Assembly: GCA_018819175.1 (NCBI GenBank)
Contig: JAHJQQ010000015.1
Coordinates: 17,446 to 81,445, forward strand
Length of the DNA: 64,000 bases
DNA from: Gammaproteobacteria bacterium
GTDB taxonomy: Bacteria > Pseudomonadota > Gammaproteobacteria > Thiohalobacterales > Thiohalobacteraceae
Reading direction: 5' to 3'
Positions 25,488-32,842 of the stretch are shown here, piece by piece. The translations under genes were made by a program, and so were the position numbers. How positions within the stretch are numbered: position 1 is the stretch's first letter; the number at the start of each line of letters is the position of its first letter. Below the pieces are notes generated by a model. That model did not search any database. It saw nothing but the letters and a program-made list of their open reading frames with translations, and had not been told where the DNA came from.

Positions 25488-25928
25488 TCAGCAACAGGCA
25501 GACGCGGATGGTGCGCAACAGCTATTTTCGCTGGCAGCTGCGTCCGCATCGCTATCATTGAACGTCGGCGCGGACGCCAGCGTATGGAAGGTCTCCCAGG
25601 GAATCCCCTGCGGATCCATCGTCCAGTATTTATCCGATTTGGCATAGCAGCAGGTGCCACCCTTCTGTTCCATACCCGCAATCCCGGCAGCCTTCAGCCG
25701 TTGCTCGATCGCAACCTGTTCGTCTGCGTTATCACTTTGAATGCCGATGTGATCGACGCCGGCCTTCTTACCACGCGTAGAGATGGCGAAGTTCACTTTG
25801 GGATCGTCCAGCATCCATTTGGCATAGTCGTTCTTGGTGATGCTGGGCTCGGTACCGAACAACGTCGAATAGAATTCGATATTGCGGGACAGATCTTCCA
25901 CTGCGATGTGAATGTGCATGCGTGACAT
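25488..25928 (-). CDS. ArsI/CadI-family metalloenzyme (putative C-As lyase)
   Basis: A 146-residue vicinal-oxygen-chelate (glyoxalase-fold) protein. It shows the N-terminal MHIHIAVEDL, a histidine in VDHIGIQ, the vicinal cysteines in GGTCCYAKSDKYW and an acid in PWETFHT. These match the iron ligands and arsenic-binding cysteine pair of ArsI, which breaks the carbon-arsenic bond of methylarsenite. The tail is cysteine-rich (SCCAPSASACC), possibly for metal binding. The family also contains cadmium-induced CadI, but the arsenic operon supports the ArsI role. Confidence 0.85.
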   Translation of the reverse strand: MSRMHIHIAVEDLSRNIEFYSTLFGTEPSITKNDYAKWMLDDPKVNFAISTRGKKAGVDHIGIQSDNADEQVAIEQRLKAAGIAGMEQKGGTCCYAKSDKYWTMDPQGIPWETFHTLASAPTFNDSDADAAASENSCCAPSASACC

Positions 25929-25961
25929 GGGCATACTCCTTCATTAGGTTTTGAAAATGGG

Positions 25962-26315
25962 TCAGGTACAACAGGACGTGCCGGGGCGATTGGACATGCT
26001 CGCGAGCATGTTCCGATCCCCCGCGAACAACGCTTCTTCCGCGATACCGCGCGCGGTGTCACGCAGTACGGATTTGGCCCAGGACGGCAGCTCAGGATGC
26101 AGCCGGTAATACACCCACTGTCCCTGTTTCTGATCCTGCACAATACCGGCGTCCCGCAGCAGTGCGAGATGACGGGAGATCTTGGGCTGGATCATATCGA
26201 GCGCGTGAGTCAGTTCACACACGCAAAGTGTGCGTTCGCTGGCCAACAACATCAGGCAACGCAACCGCGTCGGGTCCGATAGGGCTTTGAAGAATATTTC
26301 CGGTTCGAGATACAT
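25962..26315 (-). CDS. arsR: ArsR-family arsenic-responsive repressor
   Basis: A 117-residue winged-helix repressor. It carries the metal-sensing motif LCVCEL near residue 31, followed by a helix-turn-helix in QPKISRHLALLRDAG. Extra cysteines lie at the very end (TSCC). Binding of As(III) to the cysteines would release it from DNA. The ATG at 26315 gives a normal family length; the longer frame to 26396 would run through the AT-rich operator region. It is the first gene of the arsenic operon. Confidence 0.92.
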   Translation of the reverse strand: MYLEPEIFFKALSDPTRLRCLMLLASERTLCVCELTHALDMIQPKISRHLALLRDAGIVQDQKQGQWVYYRLHPELPSWAKSVLRDTARGIAEEALFAGDRNMLASMSNRPGTSCCT

Positions 26316-26320
26316 GGCGC

Positions 26321-26362
26321 TATATATATGCCATTCCGTATATATGGTCAAGCATATATTTA
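26321..26362. promoter_or_regulatory. Likely ArsR operator, AT-rich repeats before arsR
   Basis: Directly upstream of arsR are repeated TATATATATG, GTATATATGG and GCATATATTTATG words with imperfect dyad symmetry, unlike the surrounding GC-rich DNA. This matches the usual site of ArsR autoregulation. The exact half-sites were not resolved. Confidence 0.45.
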
Positions 26363-26426
26363 TGCACCGACTACCAGAACGCTGTCTAGACTGCATCGCC
26401 TCTATATAAACGGATGCTAATGCTTA

Positions 26427-26596
26427 GGGACCTTTGATTAATGCGTCATTGCGAGGCGCGCAGCGATGCGGCACAAGCGAGCTTGCGAGCGCAGAACGCC
26501 CGCAGGGCGACTCCGAAGGGGTGCGCGTAACGAATAATCTCCAAGTGATCGAACTACCGTTGTGGGAGATTGCTTCGCTCCGCTCGCAATAACGAT
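26427..26596. repeat. Composite repeat with CGTCATTGCGAGGCG and CGCTCGCAATAACG ends
   Basis: A stretch starting with AGGGACCTTTGATTAA, like the terminal repeat of the element at 4638-4780, runs into inverted words GCGTCATTGCGAG and CTCGCAATAACG about 140 bp apart. This is a common dispersed-repeat design in proteobacteria. No coding frame is present. Confidence 0.6.
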
Positions 26597-26781
26597 TCAA
26601 GAAAAGTGTCAGATGTAAGCATTCTTCTGCAACTGGTCGGTTAGATTAAACGCTGCCGCAGAGTTAACAGGAGACTTCAATCGTTTGATTCTCCGAGTAA
26701 TTTATTAATAGAAATAGACACTATAGGCCGACAGCGTGCACTGAAGACTATATAAAGGTTATAGTCGTACCGGACTTGCCG

Positions 26782-29091
26782 ATGGTGGCTACCAATAATG
26801 ACAACTACACCATGACACGTATCACTCGACTCACTGCCGCTGTTATACCGTTGATCGGCCTGCTCTTTTCCCAGCCGCTTTATGCTGAGACGGATGCCCT
26901 GCTCGATCAAATTAAACATGCCTGGTCAACACAGGGCGCCGAAGGTTATCGCCGTGTTGCGAAATCCCTCGGCCACGCCGTTCGTGAAGAACAAGGCAAG
27001 GTCATGGTGCCGGTGATCGTCAAGCGCGACATCAGTCGCGGATCAAACTTCATACCCCGATTACGTTTGGCTGGCGCGCGCCTGGATGCCGTGTCTCGCT
27101 CCTACGCTCGCATCCTGGTTCCTATCGATCGCCTTGACCACTTAAGCAACCAGTTTCCGGCAGACCAGCTTCGCGCGCCCTACCCGGTCTACCCGGCCTC
27201 TTTCGGTATGGGATCTATTATTTCGGAAAGCACAGCGTTGACTGATGCCGATGGTTATCAAGTCGGAAATCTTACCGGTAGCAACGTGAAAGTTGCCGTG
27301 GTGGACTTGGGATTCTCTGGTTTGACCAATGCGAAGAATCAGGGTGAACTTCCTGCAAACACTGTTGGTATTGATTACACCGGAACTGGACTAGAAACAG
27401 GAACTAAACATGGCGTGGGAGTTGCGGAACATGTGATGGACATGGCGCCAGGTGCAACCTTGTATTGCATCAAGGTCGATGATTCTGTCTCTTTGCAGAA
27501 CGCCGCTGACTACATCAAGACCAACAACATTAAGATTGCCAATCATTCGGTTGCCTGGGTACTGGCCAGTTATTACGACGACACCGGGTATATTAACGAC
27601 ATCATTAACGAGTCGCATGATATTGATGGGGTATTCTGGGCCATATCCTCCGGCAACCAGGCCCGACAACATTGGCGCGGCACCTGGACCGATAGCGATG
27701 GCGACGATGATCTGGAATTTGCAGCGAATGATGAACTGCTGGCCTTGTCCGGGACAGCCTCAACGGTTTCGGTTTATCTGAACTGGAATCAATATGGCGT
27801 CAATAACAAAACCAATCTGAACCTGTACGTACTAAACAACGTTGGTGCAATCACGGCTTCCAGCACGATCACGCAATCACGCTTCAATGATCCCTATGAA
27901 GCGGTTAGCTTTACCTACGTCTCAAGCCAGGCACCCTATAGCGTGAGAGTCACCCATGCCGGCGGTGCTAGTGCAACCGGACTGGACATCACCTTGTTCA
28001 GCTTCAGCCACAATTTCGAACACTTTACCTTGGCCTCCAGCATTTTGGACCCGGCCAGCGCGCATGGCGCCTTTACCGTCGGCGCAGTCAATCAATCCAA
28101 CTGGTTACAAACCACACCACCACTCGAATCCTATTCCAGCCGAGGACCCACAACAGACGGTCGCCAGAAACCAGACTTGATAGCACCGGATGGCACCAGC
28201 AGCCTGGCCTACGGCACGCGCGCATCCTTCGGCACATCGTTCAGCTCACCGACCGTAGCTGGGGCCGCTGCATTGCTGAAACAGGAAAATATCAGCCGCA
28301 CGGCTGCGACACTCGCCAGTCTGCTGAGATCGTCAGCCACGGATATTGGTGCGGTCGGTGCCGACCCCTTGTATGGCTATGGTAAACTGCAATTGCCGCT
28401 CATCGACAGCGATGCCGACCAGCTCAGTAATAAACAGGAAATCGGTCTCGGTACCAATGCCCTTTTGGCGGATACGGATAGCGATGGCTTAACGGATTAC
28501 GAAGAAGTCACAACTTACCTTACCAATCCATTGCTGACAGACACGGATGGCGAAGGGTTATCCGATTATGCTGAAGTCGTTACCTATAACACCAATCCCC
28601 TTCTTGCAGATTCGGATAGCGATGGTCTATCGGACTACGCCGAAGTCATCACCTACCTGACCAACCCCTTGCTCGCTGACACCGATGGCGATGGCTTATC
28701 CGATCAAGCCGAGGTGATGACCCATAGCACCAACCCGCTCTTGGCGGATACGGATGGCGAAGGACTAACGGACTATCAAGAAATTATTACCTATCTCACC
28801 AATCCAAACCAAAGCGATACCGACGGTGACGGACTGAATGACCACTTCGAGATTATCACCTACAACACCAATCCGCTTGTCTCCAACCGCGGAGATCTGG
28901 CACCACGCGGTCAACCCGATGGCCAGGTCAATGCCGGCGATGCCGTGGTGATGTCGCGGCTGGCGACCGGTGAGATATCAGCAACGGCAGCGGAATTGAG
29001 CTTGGGTGATCTGAATTACAACAGCGCATTGGATGCGGGTGACATGGTGGTGCTGATGCGCGTGATTCAGGGGCTGGCCACGCTGCCCTGA
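26782..29091 (+). CDS. Secreted subtilisin-like protease with TSP3 repeats and a dockerin-like tail
   Basis: A 769-residue S8-family protease with a signal peptide (hydrophobic core about residues 18-33). The catalytic parts are VAVVDLGFSG (Asp), KHGVGVAEHVMDMAPGA (His), AISSGNQ (oxyanion Asn) and GTSFSSPTVAG (Ser, about 490), so all catalytic residues are present. From about 540 there are seven calcium-binding TSP3-type units of the DTDSDGL form with 23-residue spacing. The last 60 residues hold two GD-x-N/D loop repeats resembling a type I dockerin. It may be cell-surface or released. An ATG at 26812 is an equally good start. It is not obviously in an operon. Confidence 0.87.
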   Translation: MVATNNDNYTMTRITRLTAAVIPLIGLLFSQPLYAETDALLDQIKHAWSTQGAEGYRRVAKSLGHAVREEQGKVMVPVIVKRDISRGSNFIPRLRLAGARLDAVSRSYARILVPIDRLDHLSNQFPADQLRAPYPVYPASFGMGSIISESTALTDADGYQVGNLTGSNVKVAVVDLGFSGLTNAKNQGELPANTVGIDYTGTGLETGTKHGVGVAEHVMDMAPGATLYCIKVDDSVSLQNAADYIKTNNIKIANHSVAWVLASYYDDTGYINDIINESHDIDGVFWAISSGNQARQHWRGTWTDSDGDDDLEFAANDELLALSGTASTVSVYLNWNQYGVNNKTNLNLYVLNNVGAITASSTITQSRFNDPYEAVSFTYVSSQAPYSVRVTHAGGASATGLDITLFSFSHNFEHFTLASSILDPASAHGAFTVGAVNQSNWLQTTPPLESYSSRGPTTDGRQKPDLIAPDGTSSLAYGTRASFGTSFSSPTVAGAAALLKQENISRTAATLASLLRSSATDIGAVGADPLYGYGKLQLPLIDSDADQLSNKQEIGLGTNALLADTDSDGLTDYEEVTTYLTNPLLTDTDGEGLSDYAEVVTYNTNPLLADSDSDGLSDYAEVITYLTNPLLADTDGDGLSDQAEVMTHSTNPLLADTDGEGLTDYQEIITYLTNPNQSDTDGDGLNDHFEIITYNTNPLVSNRGDLAPRGQPDGQVNAGDAVVMSRLATGEISATAAELSLGDLNYNSALDAGDMVVLMRVIQGLATLP
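28405..28884 (+). repeat. Tandem 69-bp repeats coding TSP3 units
   Basis: Seven consecutive units of 22-23 codons, each starting DxDxDGL and containing a TNP or TNA word, lie inside the protease gene. The first unit is the most divergent. They should bind calcium and form a stiff stalk. Confidence 0.9.
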
Positions 29092-29144
29092 CAGTTTGTT
29101 TGTGTAGCAGCGGCCGACGCCGCGAAGGCAGTGTTTGATAACTT

Positions 29145-29214
29145 GTCATACTGGCGAATGCCAGTATCCAGTGTATATAAATAAAACATGGATTCCGGCA
29201 TTCGCCGGAATGAC
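29145..29214. repeat. Palindromic repeat family B, copy 3
   Basis: The arms 29145-29170 and 29189-29214 are inverted repeats with a few mismatches; the right arm carries ATTCCGGCATTCGCC. It lies between the convergent subtilase and AgmX/PglI-like genes. Confidence 0.85.
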
Positions 29215-29233
29215 GGATTAAGCTAATTGGCGT

Positions 29234-30229
29234 TTAAGCCGGCAGGAAATCAATCGGATAAGTAATCGTTACAACCTCGACATCCTTGGTCCCGAAGTTG
29301 AACATCTTGACCCGCGACACTACCTTGGTACCGAGCGCCGCATCGGCCAGTTCACTGGAAACCACCGAACAGTCCACCACCTGACCGTCAGGCGAGATAG
29401 TCAGCTTCAACACCAGCTTACCCTGCAGCGTCGGATTGCTGCGCAACGCGCGGTTATACATGGCGTAGATCGCATTCTTGTTACGATCGAACACCATCTG
29501 GATTTCTTCAATACTGCGCGAGGCATGCCGCGCCTTGCCATTGCTGTTGGTCACACCGCCCGTGTCCGCTGCGCCGGCAACGGGACTCGCCACCTTCGTC
29601 GTACCGCGCTGCGCCAATCCGACATCACCGGTATCGCGACTCAGCCGACTGGTATCGATACCGCCCGAGGCCGCAGCTACCTTCGAGGTCAACAGCGAAC
29701 GTTCGGTGCGTGCCGCGGTCTTGCCGGCATCCGCAACGCGCGCGTCTTTGCGCAAGGTATTCAGCTTGGAGTTGTCACGCAGGTCCGCAAGATCATCACT
29801 GAACGCCAGCAAGCCGGATTTCGCCGCTTTCTTGCGTGCGGCATCCGGATCCGGCTTGGGTGCCACCTGTGCTACCTGTGTCTCTGGCTTGGGTTTGGGT
29901 TTGATCGGCTGCTCAACCTTTGGCGTGACCTTGGGTTTGGGTTCCACTTTGGGAACCGGTTTGGGTTCCGGCTTTACCGCGACAACCGGCTCCGGTTTTG
30001 GTTTGGGTACCACCACAGGTTTGGGCTGCGGACGTTCCAGAATCAGTTTGGCCAGACGCGGCGGCAGCTCCTCCACGGGCTCTTCAATCACTGGAAGCGG
30101 GAGATAAGGCATTACTACACTCAGACATAAAACCAGCCCACAGACGTTCAGCAGGATACGTCGGAAGCGTCGCTCCTCATCGGGCGCCACCATCCAGGGC
30201 AGTGTCAGCGTATGCAGTGCGGCACTCAT
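29234..30229 (-). CDS. AgmX/PglI-type TonB-like energy-transducing protein
   Basis: A 331-residue protein with a single membrane segment near residues 25-43. A long proline/lysine-rich periplasmic linker (PKPKPEP-type repeats, about 70-130) follows. The C-terminal domain of about 100 residues has IEEIQMVFDRNKNAIYAMYNR and LTISPDGQVVDCSVVSS motifs, as in the AgmX/PglI family. The layout is that of a TonB protein driven by a TolQ/TolR motor. Related proteins in Myxococcus (GltG, GltJ) belong to the gliding machine. It follows the TolR-like gene at 30234 by a few bases. Confidence 0.83.
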   Translation of the reverse strand: MSAALHTLTLPWMVAPDEERRFRRILLNVCGLVLCLSVVMPYLPLPVIEEPVEELPPRLAKLILERPQPKPVVVPKPKPEPVVAVKPEPKPVPKVEPKPKVTPKVEQPIKPKPKPETQVAQVAPKPDPDAARKKAAKSGLLAFSDDLADLRDNSKLNTLRKDARVADAGKTAARTERSLLTSKVAAASGGIDTSRLSRDTGDVGLAQRGTTKVASPVAGAADTGGVTNSNGKARHASRSIEEIQMVFDRNKNAIYAMYNRALRSNPTLQGKLVLKLTISPDGQVVDCSVVSSELADAALGTKVVSRVKMFNFGTKDVEVVTITYPIDFLPA

Positions 30230-30233
30230 TTAT

Positions 30234-30737
30234 TCACTCCTTGTCCGGCGCGCGCTGCAATACGGCCAGAGAGACATGGCCATAGCCCGCGTCGGTACAG
30301 GTTGCCATCACCTTTTTGAGAACCGAAAATGGCACGGTCTTATTGCCCATGATCGTGATCTCGCGCTGCTCTGGCGTACTACCGGGATCGGCGCGTAACG
30401 CTTTAGCGGACTGTTCATCCAGCGCCGATTTCAATGCCGCGACAGCGAATTCCTCAGATGTAACATCGGCAATACTGGCCACCTTGTGACCATCCAGAAG
30501 AATATCTGTATCGGTAACCATGACAACCACTGTTTCGCGAGGCTTGTCTTCGGCGACCGACTCCGGCAACTGCACCGAGCGCGTGCTCGGCAATACTTCG
30601 CCATCCGAGGAATTCACCAGCAGGAAGAACACCAGGATGGTGAAAATGTCCATCAGCGATACCAGATTTAGTGCTGTGCCACGCCCCCAACGTTTGTGGT
30701 GGCGCTGCATGCGTTCGGCACGTCCCGACATTTTCAT
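30234..30737 (-). CDS. ExbD/TolR-family protein, second copy of the pair
   Basis: A 167-residue protein with one membrane segment near 25-42 that starts with the key aspartate in LVSLMDIFTIL. The periplasmic domain carries ITIMGNKTVPFSVLKKVMATC. It overlaps the preceding TolR-like gene by four bases. Two different TolR-like proteins beside one TolQ-like protein is the arrangement of the AglR/AglQ/AglS motor of Myxococcus. Confidence 0.87.
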   Translation of the reverse strand: MKMSGRAERMQRHHKRWGRGTALNLVSLMDIFTILVFFLLVNSSDGEVLPSTRSVQLPESVAEDKPRETVVVMVTDTDILLDGHKVASIADVTSEEFAVAALKSALDEQSAKALRADPGSTPEQREITIMGNKTVPFSVLKKVMATCTDAGYGHVSLAVLQRAPDKE

Positions 30738-31261
30738 CGCGCACCTCCGGCTGATGCTATTTTATCGTCTGCTAGCGGTGCATCACCGACGGAGATCTGC
30801 GGAAACAGTTCCACCTTGACCAGATTTCCGGCAACCACCGTATCGGCAATACGCACTGCATCCATGGTCTGTACCAGACTGTCATAGGCAATATCCGGTT
30901 CCAGCAACAGCGTCACGTCCTGTTTGTCCGGATAGCGCGATTTGATCTGCTGCAGTAATTCAGATAACTGCGCGTAATCATAACTACCATCCTGATGAGT
31001 GATACGTTTAATCAATCCACCACGACGGTCCCCAACCTCGATGCCGTCTTTGCGCAGCACCAATTCCAGTTCGAAGCTTTCCGGCGGCGGCTCTGCGCCG
31101 GCCTGACCGGCGGGCAGATTCAACTCCAGGATAGTGATGCGCGAAAACACTGCCGTGATCAGCAGAAACGGCACCAGGATCACCATCAGGTTCATGAACG
31201 CGGTGATATTGATATCACCGGGATCACTGGAGCTGGCACGACGGCGCCAACGGCGTCTCAT
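30734..31261 (-). CDS. ExbD/TolR-family protein, first copy of the pair
   Basis: A 175-residue protein with a basic N-terminus (MRRRWRRR) and one membrane segment near 20-40. In place of the usual aspartate the segment reads GDINITAFMNLMVILVP, with Asn in the MNLM position where most family members have Asp. This may mean that only the other TolR copy carries the proton-handling acid. The gene overlaps both neighbours by four bases, so the motor genes are tightly coupled. Confidence 0.86.
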   Translation of the reverse strand: MRRRWRRRASSSDPGDINITAFMNLMVILVPFLLITAVFSRITILELNLPAGQAGAEPPPESFELELVLRKDGIEVGDRRGGLIKRITHQDGSYDYAQLSELLQQIKSRYPDKQDVTLLLEPDIAYDSLVQTMDAVRIADTVVAGNLVKVELFPQISVGDAPLADDKIASAGGAR

Positions 31262-31911
31262 GCGGCGCCACCACCGATCGGGGATTTCTCGGTCAGCACA
31301 TTGAGGAATTTGACCGAGGCCATTTCCAGACTATCGACAAGCTCGGTCGTTTTAGACTGTAGTACGGTATAGATCAGCAGCAAGGGGATAGCGACCATCA
31401 GACCAAAGGCCGTGGTGTTCATGGCCACCGAAATACTGGCGGACAGCATATCGGCCTTATCCGCCGCATTGGCCGTTGAGACGGCGGTGAAGGCCTGAAT
31501 CAGACCAATAATGGTACCGAGCAGGCCCAGCAAGGTGGCGATATTGGCGAAGGTCGCGATGTAATGGGTACGTTTCTCCAAGCGCGGCACCGTTTCCATC
31601 AAACCTTCCTGCATGGCCATTTCGACATCGTCACGCCGGCGTGCGGATGACATGCGACTGAGGCCATAACCCAGGATACGACTGATGGCCGACTTCGATT
31701 CGGCACTGACGGCGATTGCCTGCTGGTAATTACCCGCGGCCAGCAATGGCATGATCTTGCTCCAGATGCGCTTATTCGTGGAACGCGCCAGCGTTAGATA
31801 CACATAACGTTCAATGGCAATCGCCATACCGAGCGCGAGCACGACGACGATCGGATACATAAACAATCCGCCGGACTGAAAAAAACCCACGATCGAGGCA
31901 TAGATGTCCAT
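31258..31911 (-). CDS. MotA/TolQ/ExbB-family proton channel protein of the trans-envelope cluster
   Basis: A 217-residue inner-membrane protein with three hydrophobic segments (about 12-32, 115-135 and 155-180). Family motifs are seen in ANIATLLGLLGTIIGLIQAF and in SVAMNTTAFGLMVAIP. It should form the channel that drives the two TolR-like proteins encoded next. The ATG at 31911 gives a normal family N-terminus (MDIYASIVGFFQSGG); the longer frame is unlikely. The gene overlaps the next TolR-like gene by four bases. Confidence 0.88.
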   Translation of the reverse strand: MDIYASIVGFFQSGGLFMYPIVVVLALGMAIAIERYVYLTLARSTNKRIWSKIMPLLAAGNYQQAIAVSAESKSAISRILGYGLSRMSSARRRDDVEMAMQEGLMETVPRLEKRTHYIATFANIATLLGLLGTIIGLIQAFTAVSTANAADKADMLSASISVAMNTTAFGLMVAIPLLLIYTVLQSKTTELVDSLEMASVKFLNVLTEKSPIGGGAA

Positions 31912-31961
31912 ACTGTTTCCCCCACAAACCAAATTGGCTGATAAGACTATATGAAGTGCGG

Positions 31962-32237
31962 TTAACGGATTCCGTGAACTGAATCGTAATATCGCAATTC
32001 ACGCTGAAATACTTCTCGTTCCACCGGCTGCAGCGATTCATTCAACAAGCTGCCGCTGGGCAGGCCTGCGAATTCACCGATACCCGAGGCCTTCCAGGGC
32101 ACAATGGTCAGGGATTTCGGTAATTCCTGATTACCTGTTACCGCCATCCCTTCGAGATCCATATCCGTTGCCGCCGATGCAACTTGCATCACACCAAGGC
32201 AGCTCAGGAAAACACCCAGTGCTAAAAACTGTCTCAT
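31962..32237 (-). CDS. Small exported protein of unknown function
   Basis: A 91-residue protein with a clear signal peptide (hydrophobic residues 4-20, cleavage likely after ASA near 22). The mature part is about 68 residues with no cysteine and no motif that I recognise. It overlaps the upstream TPR lipoprotein gene by four bases and is about 50 bp before the TolQ-like gene, so it belongs to the trans-envelope cluster. The function is unknown. Confidence 0.7.
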   Translation of the reverse strand: MRQFLALGVFLSCLGVMQVASAATDMDLEGMAVTGNQELPKSLTIVPWKASGIGEFAGLPSGSLLNESLQPVEREVFQRELRYYDSVHGIR

Positions 32238-32842
32238 GGCTTCACTCCTGAAGACTCGGCGTTGACACCCAGACGTTGCTGGAGTTCGGCAACCCAGAGC
32301 GCTGCTTCTGTATCTTGCGCACCGGCCAGTTGCGCATAAGCACGGTAATGCATCAGGGCCTGCTGCGGCTGTTGCAGATAGATATCGAGCAAGATACCGA
32401 GGTTGCGTTGCGCCAGCGCATAATCCGGATTGATCTTCAATGCCGACTCATAGGCTGCACGTGCTTCATTGAAACGGCCCGATTCACGATACAGAATGCC
32501 CAGCTGGTTATAGGCCTGTGCAGTCGGCTTGGACTGAACGGATTTCTCCAGTACCTGGATGGCGCCGCTGTTGGGATCGGCGTTGACATGCTGCACTGCT
32601 TTTTTCACCCCGGGACCCGGCGACGGAGAATCTGCAACGGCTACGGGCACCTTATCCGGCTTTGACGCACAGCCTAATTGAACCAGGCACAGCAACGAGA
32701 CACATATCCAGAAGATAATCCCGTAGGGTGTGGTGAGTGCAGCGAACCGCACCGTCCTCACAACCTGATCGGAATATTGGTGCGGTTCGCTGCGCTCACC
32801 ACACCCTACTCCTCTTTCATCAGCGATACTGTGCAACAGCAT
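32234..32842 (-). CDS. TPR lipoprotein with a repeat-encoded N-terminus
   Basis: A 202-residue protein. TPR units lie at about 100-175 (AYNQLGILYRESGRFNEARAAYE, then ALAQRNLGILLD). A lipobox-like LVQLGC follows a hydrophobic stretch at about 42-58, so the mature protein should be a lipoprotein. Residues about 12-40 are encoded by the palindromic repeat at 32723-32809. No ATG or GTG lies in frame between the repeat and the hydrophobic stretch. The best start is the ATG at 32842 with AGGAG upstream, inside the end of the previous gene; GTG codons in the repeat are alternatives. It may correspond to the GltE-type TPR lipoprotein. Confidence 0.75.
   Translation of the reverse strand: MLLHSIADERGVGCGERSEPHQYSDQVVRTVRFAALTTPYGIIFWICVSLLCLVQLGCASKPDKVPVAVADSPSPGPGVKKAVQHVNADPNSGAIQVLEKSVQSKPTAQAYNQLGILYRESGRFNEARAAYESALKINPDYALAQRNLGILLDIYLQQPQQALMHYRAYAQLAGAQDTEAALWVAELQQRLGVNAESSGVKP
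32723..32809. repeat. Palindromic repeat family A, copy 3 (inside the TPR lipoprotein gene)
   Basis: The arms 32723-32753 and 32779-32809 are near-perfect inverted repeats of the GTAGGGTGTGGTGAGTGC type. The element lies just past the stop of the large TPR gene and within the 5' part of the lipoprotein frame, which it keeps open. Confidence 0.88.

Larger units (their letters stand above)
26316..26775. other. Intergenic region between the arsenic operon and the subtilase gene
   Basis: It contains the ArsR operator region, then the repeat at 26427-26596. The stretch from 26600 to 26775 shows no recognisable gene or repeat and probably holds the promoter of the subtilase gene, which I could not place. 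Confidence 0.5.

Noticed and set aside
3586..32809. Dispersed repeats as a possible CRISPR array
   Set aside because: Copies are palindromic, kilobases apart and not regularly spaced; no cas gene is present.
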